Source: an uncultured Dokdonia sp. (lineage in GTDB: Bacteria > Bacteroidota > Bacteroidia > Flavobacteriales > Flavobacteriaceae). Taken from it: a DNA stretch of 64,000 nucleotides. The translations under genes were made by a program, and so were the position numbers. The first letter of the stretch is position 1; every line of letters starts with the position of its first letter. Positions 1 through 6,846 of this stretch are shown here, piece by piece. A model generated the notes under the pieces. It made no database searches. It saw only the letters and a list, made by a program, of their open reading frames with translations, and was not told where the DNA came from. Where the stretch lies: the NCBI GenBank assembly GCA_947503305.1, contig CANNDF010000007.1, positions 62,001 through 126,000 on the forward strand, read 5' to 3'.

Positions 1-151
1 TTACCCAATCTGCAGTGTAGACAACTGTTGTTGACTCTTTAATGGCTACTGTATATGTAGGATAAGTAACTATTTGCACCCATGCCAGATCAATACCATC
101 TAGACTGGTTCCACTCATAACTCCGATAACGTTATAGTTTTTTTGTTGCAT
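1..151 (-). CDS. anmK: Anhydro-N-acetylmuramic acid kinase, N-terminal fragment (cut by window edge)
   Basis: Fifty codons remain, starting at an ATG on the minus strand at 149-151 and running off the left edge. The N-terminus contains VIGVMSGTSLDGID, the AnmK signature of the ATP-binding ASKHA fold. AnmK phosphorylates and hydrolyses 1,6-anhydroMurNAc to MurNAc-6-phosphate in cytoplasmic peptidoglycan recycling. It is divergent from the acyl-CoA dehydrogenase gene, with 82 bp between the two starts. The motif match is very specific; only the missing C-terminus prevents checking whether the gene is intact. Confidence 0.87.
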   Translation of the reverse strand, partial: MQQKNYNVIGVMSGTSLDGIDLAWVQIVTYPTYTVAIKESTTVVYTADWV

Positions 152-164
152 TACGTTAAAACTA

Positions 165-195
165 TTGAGAAAAATGCAAGAAACCAGTATCTTTG
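165..195 (+). promoter_or_regulatory. Putative Bacteroidota promoter for the acyl-CoA dehydrogenase gene
   Basis: TTG at 165-167 and TATCTTTG at 188-195 fit the Bacteroidota -33 TTG / -7 TAnnTTTG pattern with a 20-nt spacer. The -7 box ends 38 bp before the ATG at 234. Confidence 0.5.
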
Positions 196-233
196 CGTAC
201 TTTTTTTAGATAATTCTTAAACTAATCGATCTA

Positions 234-1376
234 ATGGATTTTAGCTTAACCGAAGAACACTTATTAATACGCGACGCAGCGCGTGATTTTGCAAGGACAG
301 AACTACTACCTGGTGTTATAGAACGTGATGAAAAACAACATTTCCCAGATGAGCTCGTAAAAAAAATGGGCGAACTCGGATTCTTAGGTATTATGGTAGA
401 CCCAAAATATGGAGGTAGTGGCATGGATGCTACATCTTATGTTTTGATTATGGAGGAATTATCAAAAGTAGATGCCTCTGCTTCTGTAATTGTTTCTGTA
501 AATAACTCATTAGTATGTTATGGACTTGAAGCTTTTGGCACAGAAGCTCAGAAAGAAAAATACTTAACCAAACTTGCTACTGGAGAATTTGTAGGCGCTT
601 TTTGTTTAAGTGAACCAGAAGCTGGTTCTGATGCTACATCTCAAGCGACTACTGCTATAGATCAAGGGGATCATTATATATTAAATGGTACAAAAAACTG
701 GATTACCAATGGTGGTCGTTCTGACGTATATCTGGTAATCGCACAAACAGATAGATCAAAAGGACATCGTGGTATCAATGCTTTTATTGTAGAAAAAGGG
801 ATGGAAGGTTTTGAAGTAGGCCCTAAAGAAGATAAGCTAGGTATACGGGGTAGTGATACACATACTTTACAATTTAATGATGTAAAAGTACCTAAAGAAA
901 ATCGTATCGGCGAAGATGGATTTGGGTTTAAGTTTGCTATGAAAACTCTTTCTGGTGGGCGTATCGGTATTGCATCTCAAGCACTAGGTATTGCATCTGG
1001 AGCTTATGAACTTGCTCTTAAATATTCAAAAGAACGTAAAGCATTTGGTACAGAAATATGCAATCACCAAGCTATCGCCTTTAAACTGGCAGATATGTAT
1101 ACAGAGATTGAAGCTGCTCGTCACCTTGTAATGAAAGCCGCTTGGGATAAAGATCAAGGTAACAACTATGACCTATCTAGTGCTATGGCAAAATTGTATG
1201 CCTCAAAAGTCGCTATGGAACAAACTGTAGAAGCTGTGCAGATTCACGGAGGTAATGGTTTTGTAAAAGAATATCATGTTGAACGTTTAATGCGTGATGC
1301 AAAAATCACTCAAATTTATGAAGGCACTTCTGAAATCCAGAAAATTGTAATTTCAAGAAGCTTAATTAAAGGATAG
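234..1376 (+). CDS. Acyl-CoA dehydrogenase (short/medium-chain type)
   Basis: 380 aa, the usual length for the family. It oxidises acyl-CoA to trans-2-enoyl-CoA with FAD, passing electrons to ETF, in fatty-acid or branched-chain amino-acid breakdown. The N-terminal helical domain (about 1-115) is followed by the flavin signature AFCLSEPEAGSDATS, the beta domain, and a C-terminal helical domain with the conserved region QIHGGNGFVKEYHVERLMRD. Glu in IYEGTSEIQ sits where the catalytic base of short-chain acyl-CoA dehydrogenases lies. Substrate chain length cannot be read from sequence. The gene stands alone and is followed by a strong terminator. Confidence 0.93.
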   Translation: MDFSLTEEHLLIRDAARDFARTELLPGVIERDEKQHFPDELVKKMGELGFLGIMVDPKYGGSGMDATSYVLIMEELSKVDASASVIVSVNNSLVCYGLEAFGTEAQKEKYLTKLATGEFVGAFCLSEPEAGSDATSQATTAIDQGDHYILNGTKNWITNGGRSDVYLVIAQTDRSKGHRGINAFIVEKGMEGFEVGPKEDKLGIRGSDTHTLQFNDVKVPKENRIGEDGFGFKFAMKTLSGGRIGIASQALGIASGAYELALKYSKERKAFGTEICNHQAIAFKLADMYTEIEAARHLVMKAAWDKDQGNNYDLSSAMAKLYASKVAMEQTVEAVQIHGGNGFVKEYHVERLMRDAKITQIYEGTSEIQKIVISRSLIKG

Positions 1377-1399
1377 AGTACTTCTATTATATTTTATAG

Positions 1400-1428
1400 A
1401 AAAGCGAGCTATTATGCTCGCTTTTTTT
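1400..1428 (+). terminator. Rho-independent terminator after the acyl-CoA dehydrogenase gene
   Basis: AAAAGCGAGC (1400-1409), a 6-nt loop, then GCTCGCTT running into seven T. It is GC-rich for this genome and correctly placed 24 bp after the stop codon. Confidence 0.85.
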
Positions 1429-1524
1429 ATAGTTCTATATTTTACACAAAAAAATAATTAAAAAACTGTAATTATACTATACATTATATAACCTATAGAA
1501 TATGAGTATAAAACTATATCCTCA

Positions 1525-2022
1525 TTGACAACAGAAAATAAAGAGTTAGAATTTACACAAAAAGTAACTGCTTCTCAGGGTATCATTCACAAAGTGTGTA
1601 GGATGTACTGTGATGATGATGAACACCGTAAAGATTTGTTTCAGGAAATTCTGATTCAATTATGGCGATCTTATGCATCATTTAGGGGAGACTCAAAATT
1701 TTCTACATGGATGTATCGCGTTGCTATCAATGTTGCTATCCAAGATTTTAGAAAAACTAAAAAGAAACAACAACTCTTCTTTCAAACCAATCAATTTAAA
1801 GAAAAACCTGATGATCTGGTAAATACCATAGATGATGAGCACCTACAACAAATGCATAAGGCCATTGCTCAACTCAACAAAATAGAGAAAGCTATTATCA
1901 TGCTTCATCTAGATGATACTCCTAATGAAGAGATTGCAAAAATCATTGGAATTACCCAAAACTATGTGAGGGTAAAGATGAATCGTATCAAAGTAAAACT
2001 TAGAAAAACACTCGCAAATTAA
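1525..2022 (+). CDS. ECF-type RNA polymerase sigma-70 factor (first copy)
   Basis: 165 aa, a normal ECF length with regions 2 and 4 only. Region 2 includes DLFQEILIQLWRSY and FSTWMYRVAINVAIQDFRK; region 4 is a helix-turn-helix (NEEIAKIIGITQNYVRVKMNRIK). It should direct RNA polymerase to a small regulon in response to an unknown signal. A TTG start at 1525 is chosen because no in-frame ATG lies upstream before a stop. The next gene begins 4 bp after the stop and encodes a membrane protein that may act as its anti-sigma partner. A second, related pair follows at 2791-3937. Confidence 0.87.
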   Translation: MTTENKELEFTQKVTASQGIIHKVCRMYCDDDEHRKDLFQEILIQLWRSYASFRGDSKFSTWMYRVAINVAIQDFRKTKKKQQLFFQTNQFKEKPDDLVNTIDDEHLQQMHKAIAQLNKIEKAIIMLHLDDTPNEEIAKIIGITQNYVRVKMNRIKVKLRKTLAN

Positions 2023-2026
2023 CAAT

Positions 2027-2686
2027 ATGGAAATTCATGATTTAAAATCTATATGGACAAAAGTTGTTGACAGTGAGCACACTAAATATCAAGTTGATCA
2101 AGATAAGGTGCAACAACTCATTCACAAAAAATCGAATACGACCATTGATATGATTAAAAGAAAATTAATCCGTAAACAATGGCTTCTTGGAATCATAGGG
2201 TCCGTGACAGTTCTACTAGCGCCAGTTTTTTATTACGATACTGATTCCAGTTATTTCTTAGACAGTATTCTCTCTAAGTTTGAAATGAGTTTGATATACT
2301 TCTTAATGGGTGTGATTATTATCATAGCTTTTATAAATGCGCATAGATGTTACCGTAAGATAGTTGATTATCAAAAGATGTCTGATAATTTAAAAACTAC
2401 CCTTGAGCAGACCATTAATATTTTAAATAAGATTATGAAGCATGGGGTCTATTCTGATGCGATTGGGATTCCTATTTTTGGAACTTGGATCTTATATCGC
2501 TCTTTATTTAAAGAGGCTTCTTTTGCTTTTGATCATAGAATCCTATTACTTATTCTATTTGCCATCGGTCTGTTTATACTTAAAAAGTATATAGGCACCT
2601 ATCTTCAAAACAAAAAATTCAGGCCATTTATCAATACTTTGGAAAAATGTATTTCTGATATAGAATATATAGAGAAAGATACTTAG
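2027..2686 (+). CDS. Membrane protein paired with ECF sigma factor (possible anti-sigma)
   Basis: 219 aa, family not recognised. A soluble N-terminus of about 50 residues (MEIHDLKSIWTKV...) precedes four likely membrane segments, near residues 52-71, 86-107, 143-160 and 168-188. Position directly after a sigma gene, and a cytoplasmic head followed by membrane helices, suggest a role in holding or modulating the sigma factor. No zinc-binding anti-sigma motif (HxxxCxxC) is visible. The gene at 3305 has the same layout and a similar opening (MEELDIKHIWKNS), so the two are probably distant paralogues. Confidence 0.55.
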   Translation: MEIHDLKSIWTKVVDSEHTKYQVDQDKVQQLIHKKSNTTIDMIKRKLIRKQWLLGIIGSVTVLLAPVFYYDTDSSYFLDSILSKFEMSLIYFLMGVIIIIAFINAHRCYRKIVDYQKMSDNLKTTLEQTINILNKIMKHGVYSDAIGIPIFGTWILYRSLFKEASFAFDHRILLLILFAIGLFILKKYIGTYLQNKKFRPFINTLEKCISDIEYIEKDT

Positions 2687-2743
2687 TAAGCTTTCGCAAA
2701 AGCGTAACACCCCATATTTTATATTTAAAAAATAATATGGCTA

Positions 2744-2773
2744 CTGTCATATTTTTCTATCTTCTGTCACTAA
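2744..2773 (+). promoter_or_regulatory. Shared promoter-like element, copy 1 (TGTCA-N15-TGTCA)
   Basis: TGTCA at 2745-2749 is repeated at 2765-2769, 20 bp start to start. The 30 bp from 2744 match 24 of 30 positions at 3944-3973. It lies 18 bp before the second sigma gene, so it may be an ECF-dependent promoter or an operator. Confidence 0.45.
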
Positions 2774-2790
2774 AGTAATAAATAGCATAG

Positions 2791-3303
2791 TTGCAAGTGA
2801 GTTACGAAGAACAACCATCCTTTGAAGATGTACTTAAAAAGAACAAAGATAAGATGTATAGAATCTGCCGTATCTATGCTATAACCCCTATTGAGCCTCA
2901 GGATTTGTTTCAAGAGGTTGTATATCATATATGGAAATCGCTCCCTAGTTTTAAAAAAATATCCAGCATTGATACTTGGATATATCGAGTTACTTTAAAT
3001 GTATGTATGCGATCTAAGTTAAAGCTGGAAAAAGTAAGTACAAAAACAGTTCGGTATGAAGCAATACAATTTATGGCTGCCGAAAACTCTATAGATGAAA
3101 GTCAACAAGAAAGATATAAACTTTTAAAAGAGTGTATCGCTACTCTTAATGAGAGTGACACTTCTATTATCATTTTGTATTTAGAAGAGTTGTCTTATAA
3201 AGAAATCGCTTTAATCACTGGATTATCTGAAAATCATATCGCTGTAAAAATGAAGCGCATACGTAAACGATTATTTGATTGCATAACCCTTAAATTGAGG
3301 TAA
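2791..3303 (+). CDS. ECF-type RNA polymerase sigma-70 factor (second copy)
   Basis: 170 aa. Region 2 contains PQDLFQEVVYHIWKSLPSF and IDTWIYRVTLNVCMRSKLK; region 4 contains SYKEIALITGLSENHIAVKMKRIRKRL. It is clearly related to the sigma factor at 1525 but divergent. A TTG start is used; no better start is in frame. The membrane partner begins 2 bp after its stop codon. The repeated TGTCA element just upstream, shared with the gene at 4002, suggests that this sigma factor, or its upstream partner, controls both transcription units. Confidence 0.86.
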   Translation: MQVSYEEQPSFEDVLKKNKDKMYRICRIYAITPIEPQDLFQEVVYHIWKSLPSFKKISSIDTWIYRVTLNVCMRSKLKLEKVSTKTVRYEAIQFMAAENSIDESQQERYKLLKECIATLNESDTSIIILYLEELSYKEIALITGLSENHIAVKMKRIRKRLFDCITLKLR

Positions 3304-3304
3304 T

Positions 3305-3937
3305 ATGGAAGAGTTAGATATAAAACATATATGGAAGAATTCCTCAAAAGAAGTACATATAAATGTAGATACGGAGCATTTACTACAAGATTTTAAAGTA
3401 GGCATGGAAGATCGTGAGCGTATTGTACGAAAAAGGGACCAAAGAGAGATCATTGCAGCTATCATAGGTATGCTAGGTTTTGGATATTCATTTTATGCCT
3501 ATTCAAATACAATTTCTGCCATAGGATCTGTTATTGGGGTAATCTCTTTGATGTATATCATCTATAAACTAAGAAGTAATAGAAAAAGTAAATTCACACA
3601 AGAACTATTCCTACCGATACAAAAACAGTTGATGAATCAAAAACAGTTTATGACGCGTCAAGTTAAATTATTAAATACTGTTTTATACTGGGCTTCCATT
3701 CCGCTTTTTTGTGCAAATGCACTGATTTTTTGGGGAGTTTCTTCATCTGAAAAATCACTTCCTATAATAGAACAAATAACAGCTAAATGGGAAATTAAAG
3801 TAATTATGACACTCATTTTTGCAGGCATTTTCTTATACATTGGGTTATTAAATAAAAAAGCTGCTCGAGTTAACTGGCGCCCACTCATCCAGAAGATAGA
3901 TGCTATTCTTGAACATCTAAAAAAAGAAAAAAACTAA
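3305..3937 (+). CDS. Membrane protein paired with second ECF sigma factor (possible anti-sigma)
   Basis: 210 aa, unassigned family. A 48-residue soluble N-terminus is followed by two close hydrophobic helices (about 49-84), a charged stretch (85-115), and two further helices (about 120-145 and 160-180). Size, layout and N-terminal IKHIW motif parallel the protein at 2027 (LKSIW). The gene follows its sigma factor almost without a gap, the arrangement expected for a cognate membrane regulator. The function is inferred from context only. Confidence 0.55.
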   Translation: MEELDIKHIWKNSSKEVHINVDTEHLLQDFKVGMEDRERIVRKRDQREIIAAIIGMLGFGYSFYAYSNTISAIGSVIGVISLMYIIYKLRSNRKSKFTQELFLPIQKQLMNQKQFMTRQVKLLNTVLYWASIPLFCANALIFWGVSSSEKSLPIIEQITAKWEIKVIMTLIFAGIFLYIGLLNKKAARVNWRPLIQKIDAILEHLKKEKN

Positions 3938-3943
3938 ATATTG

Positions 3944-3973
3944 CTGTCATATTTTTTATCCTCTTGTCACTAA
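3944..3973 (+). promoter_or_regulatory. Shared promoter-like element, copy 2 (TGTCA-N15-TGTCA)
   Basis: TGTCA at 3945-3949 and 3965-3969, again 20 bp apart, followed by CTAA as in copy 1. It lies about 30 bp upstream of the small membrane protein gene at 4002. Confidence 0.45.
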
Positions 3974-4001
3974 CATAGTATACCTATAAAACAAGAGTAT
4001 A

Positions 4002-4223
4002 GTGACAGAAAAATCAGAACACAAACATTCTTTTCTAAAAGTGATTAGAACCCTTCTAAAAGTTACTGGAATCATCATCATGTTCATCGCTTTTCTAGTC
4101 TTTACAGATTCGGCACCATGGTATTATGAAATATTATTATTTAACCTAGGGCTCCTTCTTTTTTTTATAGGCAGGTTTCCGAAGATCAAAAGAATAATTT
4201 TAAATAAAATCGAGAAAATGTAA
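4002..4223 (+). CDS. Small two-helix membrane protein
   Basis: 73 aa with a GTG start. Two hydrophobic stretches (about 19-37 and 43-56) are separated by a short polar turn (TDSAPWYYE). The size and topology resemble the 61-aa protein at 5613 and the first 72 residues of the hydrolase at 4294. The family is not recognised. Its upstream element matches that of the second sigma gene, so it may be a regulon member of the ECF system. Confidence 0.55.
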   Translation: MTEKSEHKHSFLKVIRTLLKVTGIIIMFIAFLVFTDSAPWYYEILLFNLGLLLFFIGRFPKIKRIILNKIEKM

Positions 4224-4293
4224 TTATACCGCTATAAAATTAACTCATTAATTAAATGAGTGGAAATTCCTTAAAATTAAATACATCAAAAAA

Positions 4294-5607
4294 ATGCACA
4301 TGAAAAATTCAAAATCCTTTAAAGACCTATCACTACTTCAAAAAATAGGATATGTATGCATTATAATTGCTGGCATTTTTATTCTATTAAAAATGGGTAA
4401 CATACTACCATACGATTACTATACCACTCATGATCTTCCTAATTATCTATTTATAGCGGGTGCTGTGCTTGTAGTATGTCCTACATTATTAAAGAAAAGA
4501 TCAAAAAAAATGACTGTCATTGCCATGCTATTTTTTTCATCAATAGCACTTTACGGACAAGATTATTCAAAACAAATTGATGCTTTTGCAAAAAGCTTTG
4601 CAGACAAGAATACAACAGCCATAAGCCCACATATGAGCAAAGCATTACAGTTTGGAACTATCCCAGCTGCCAATACTCCAGCAATTATGAAAAACATTGT
4701 GACCAACCTTCCTACACTTAATAGTATGGCTATTTTAGAAAGTGAGCATGGAAAAGCCAAAATCGCATACGACTTTGAAGCCTTAGGAAAAAGTGAATCT
4801 TTTATTCATTTTGACAAAGAAGGAAAAATAAGTAAGATAGAATTGGTTGAAAATTTAATTAATCAAGAAGCAGAAGCTCGAAGACAACAAAAAGTACCTC
4901 TTCCTACCCCTGGAGAACTTGGGAATAAGTATATCCCTAAAAAAGTAGAGTTTACAGCTCCAGATGGTTTAATCATTAACGCAAACCTATATGATATAGG
5001 AAAAGGCAATCCCGTCGTTTTATTAATGCATCAAGCTGGATATAATCGTTTTGAGTATGCAGATATAGCTCCTGTGCTTAATAAAATGGGATATAACTGT
5101 CTTGCCGTAGATTTACGTTCTGGAGGTGATTTTGCAGGAAAACCCAATATAACCTATCAACGAGCTACCAAAAAAGGAGAACAACCTACAATGATAGATG
5201 CACAACAAGATATTAGTGCAGCTGTAGATTATTTAAAGAAAACATATGGTCAGAAAGTTATCGTATGGGGAAGCTCATTCTCTTCAAGTCTAGCATTACT
5301 AGAAGGTGTTAACAATAAGGATATAAAAGCCGTCATAGGATTCAGTCCAGGTGATTACTTTGGAGACAAAGCGCCTTCATTAAAAACTGTTTTTTCAACC
5401 ATAGACAAGCCCTATTTTGTTACCTCATCAAAACAAGAAGCTATAACTTTAAGCAACCTTATAGAAGGGACTACTCCTACATCAAATCAACAACAATTCA
5501 TACCAGAGTCTAATGGATTTCATGGATCTCGCGCACTATGGACAGGGCAAGAAGGTGCTCAAGAATACTGGAGTGCTATAAAACGGTTCTTAACTACTAT
5601 TAAATAA
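4294..5607 (+). CDS. Alpha/beta hydrolase with DUF3887-like domain, fused to an N-terminal two-helix segment
   Basis: 437 aa. Residues about 18-36 and 50-64 are membrane helices. From Met73 (MTVIAMLFFSSIALYGQ) the sequence looks like a fresh signal peptide. A DUF3887-like domain (about 90-190) and a dienelactone-hydrolase-type alpha/beta hydrolase domain (about 205-437) follow. The nucleophile elbow is GSSFSSS and the likely catalytic His is in GFHGS. The signal peptide at Met73 suggests either that the true start is at 4510 or that a small two-helix protein has become fused in frame to a secreted hydrolase. The substrate is unknown. Confidence 0.7.
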   Translation: MHMKNSKSFKDLSLLQKIGYVCIIIAGIFILLKMGNILPYDYYTTHDLPNYLFIAGAVLVVCPTLLKKRSKKMTVIAMLFFSSIALYGQDYSKQIDAFAKSFADKNTTAISPHMSKALQFGTIPAANTPAIMKNIVTNLPTLNSMAILESEHGKAKIAYDFEALGKSESFIHFDKEGKISKIELVENLINQEAEARRQQKVPLPTPGELGNKYIPKKVEFTAPDGLIINANLYDIGKGNPVVLLMHQAGYNRFEYADIAPVLNKMGYNCLAVDLRSGGDFAGKPNITYQRATKKGEQPTMIDAQQDISAAVDYLKKTYGQKVIVWGSSFSSSLALLEGVNNKDIKAVIGFSPGDYFGDKAPSLKTVFSTIDKPYFVTSSKQEAITLSNLIEGTTPTSNQQQFIPESNGFHGSRALWTGQEGAQEYWSAIKRFLTTIK

Positions 5608-5612
5608 ACTAA

Positions 5613-5798
5613 ATGAAAAAGGCAGAAAAGACAGAGAAAATCTCAAAAAGACAAAAAAGCTTATTGTTAATAGGATGTATTTTTATTGTAACTGGTTTTA
5701 CCTCTTTTAGCAATCATCCTCATTGGGGGTATTGGTGGTCTGGATTTGGTATCCTACTTCTACTCCATGCGCTTTTTAGAAAAACAAAAATATCCTAA
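5613..5798 (+). CDS. Small two-helix membrane protein
   Basis: 61 aa, starting 5 bp after the hydrolase stop, so probably co-transcribed. A Lys-rich N-terminus (MKKAEKTEKISKRQK) is followed by hydrophobic helices at about 17-31 and 39-53, separated by an aromatic loop (HPHWGYWW). It resembles the fused N-terminus of the hydrolase at 4294. No function can be assigned. Confidence 0.5.
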   Translation: MKKAEKTEKISKRQKSLLLIGCIFIVTGFTSFSNHPHWGYWWSGFGILLLLHALFRKTKIS

Positions 5799-5870
5799 CT
5801 GGTAAAAAGAGATCCTTATTGCAGTAACGTTTCTTATTAATTGCACGATAAAGATTTTAAAGATCATTAC

Positions 5871-5884
5871 GCTTTCGCGAAAGC
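5871..5884. repeat. Dispersed palindrome GCTTTCGCGAAAGC, intergenic copy
   Basis: Exact copy between the small membrane gene and the DMT transporter gene, about 75 bp before the transporter start. Confidence 0.85.
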
Positions 5885-5958
5885 TAAAAATGGTTACTAC
5901 TCAAAAGTTTTCTCTTTTATTTATTCGTACTTTGCACTAACAAACTAAAATCAGTTAT

Positions 5959-6786
5959 TTGGGTAGAGGAATTGTCTATATGCTCATTGCCGCATTCGCA
6001 TTTGCGTGGATGAATCTACTGGCAAAATACTTAGACGCTTTTCATCCTTTACAAGTCGTTTTCTTTAGAGCTTTTGGAACCTTTATTTTTATATTTCCAT
6101 ATATGATCTACAAAAGAGTTTCTATTAAAGGGACTAATGTCTTTTGGTTAAGTTTACGTGGGGTTCTTAGTTTTATATCGCTCGCCTTGTTTTTTATGGT
6201 TATACAACGTATTCCTTTAGGATCTGCAGTAGCGCTACGATATACGGCTCCTATTTTTAGTGTTGTATTTGCATATTTCTTTCTTAAAGAAAAGGTAAAA
6301 ACATGGCAATGGGTTGCTTTTATAATTTCACTTATCGGAGCTTTTGTGATGAAAGGTGTTGATTTTAGAATTGATACATTGAGTTTTGTACTTATCCTTT
6401 TATCCTCTTTGCTAGTAGGAGGTGTTTTTACTATCGTACGCTATTTAGGATCAAGAGAGCATTATCTTACAATTATCAATTACTTCATGGTATTTTCTAT
6501 TGTAGGAAGTTTGTTCTTTGTACAACATTGGCGTATGCCTATTGGTCAAGAATGGTGGTGGGTATGTAGTATTGGAGTGCTAGGTCTTGTAGGACAGGTT
6601 TTTTTGACCAGAGCTTTCCAACTGGCCGATACCAGTACCGTTGCGCCTATTAAATATATGGAGCTCGTATATGCATTACTCTTTGGGTTCTTTTTGTTTG
6701 GAGAAAGCTATGGAGTATGGCCAGTTATAGGAATGTGCCTAGTTGTACTAGGAATGTTACTAAATGTATGGATAAAGCAGCGATGA
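5959..6786 (+). CDS. EamA/DMT-superfamily inner-membrane transporter
   Basis: 275 aa, with ten predicted membrane helices in two EamA repeats (about 1-130 and 145-272). The N-terminal repeat carries FHPLQVVFFRAFGTFIF and GSAVALRYTAPIFSVVFAYFFLKE, typical of drug/metabolite exporters. The C-terminal repeat ends with the paired motif STVAPIKYMELVYALLFGFFLFGE. It uses a TTG start, preceded by a TACTTTG promoter-like box at 5928-5934. The substrate cannot be predicted; family members export metabolites or amino acids. Its 3' end faces the M16 peptidase gene. Confidence 0.85.
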   Translation: MGRGIVYMLIAAFAFAWMNLLAKYLDAFHPLQVVFFRAFGTFIFIFPYMIYKRVSIKGTNVFWLSLRGVLSFISLALFFMVIQRIPLGSAVALRYTAPIFSVVFAYFFLKEKVKTWQWVAFIISLIGAFVMKGVDFRIDTLSFVLILLSSLLVGGVFTIVRYLGSREHYLTIINYFMVFSIVGSLFFVQHWRMPIGQEWWWVCSIGVLGLVGQVFLTRAFQLADTSTVAPIKYMELVYALLFGFFLFGESYGVWPVIGMCLVVLGMLLNVWIKQR

Positions 6787-6796
6787 TTTCATGTAC

Positions 6797-6824
6797 TAAA
6801 AAAGAGTCTACCCTTATAGACTCT
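6797..6824 (-). terminator. Terminator for the M16 peptidase gene
   Basis: AGAGTCTA (6803-6810), a 6-nt loop, then TAGACTCT (6817-6824). On the minus strand the stem is followed by a run of T (the plus-strand A run at 6798-6802). It sits between convergent genes. Confidence 0.7.
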
Positions 6825-6846
6825 CTTAGCACATATGTCAATTCTA

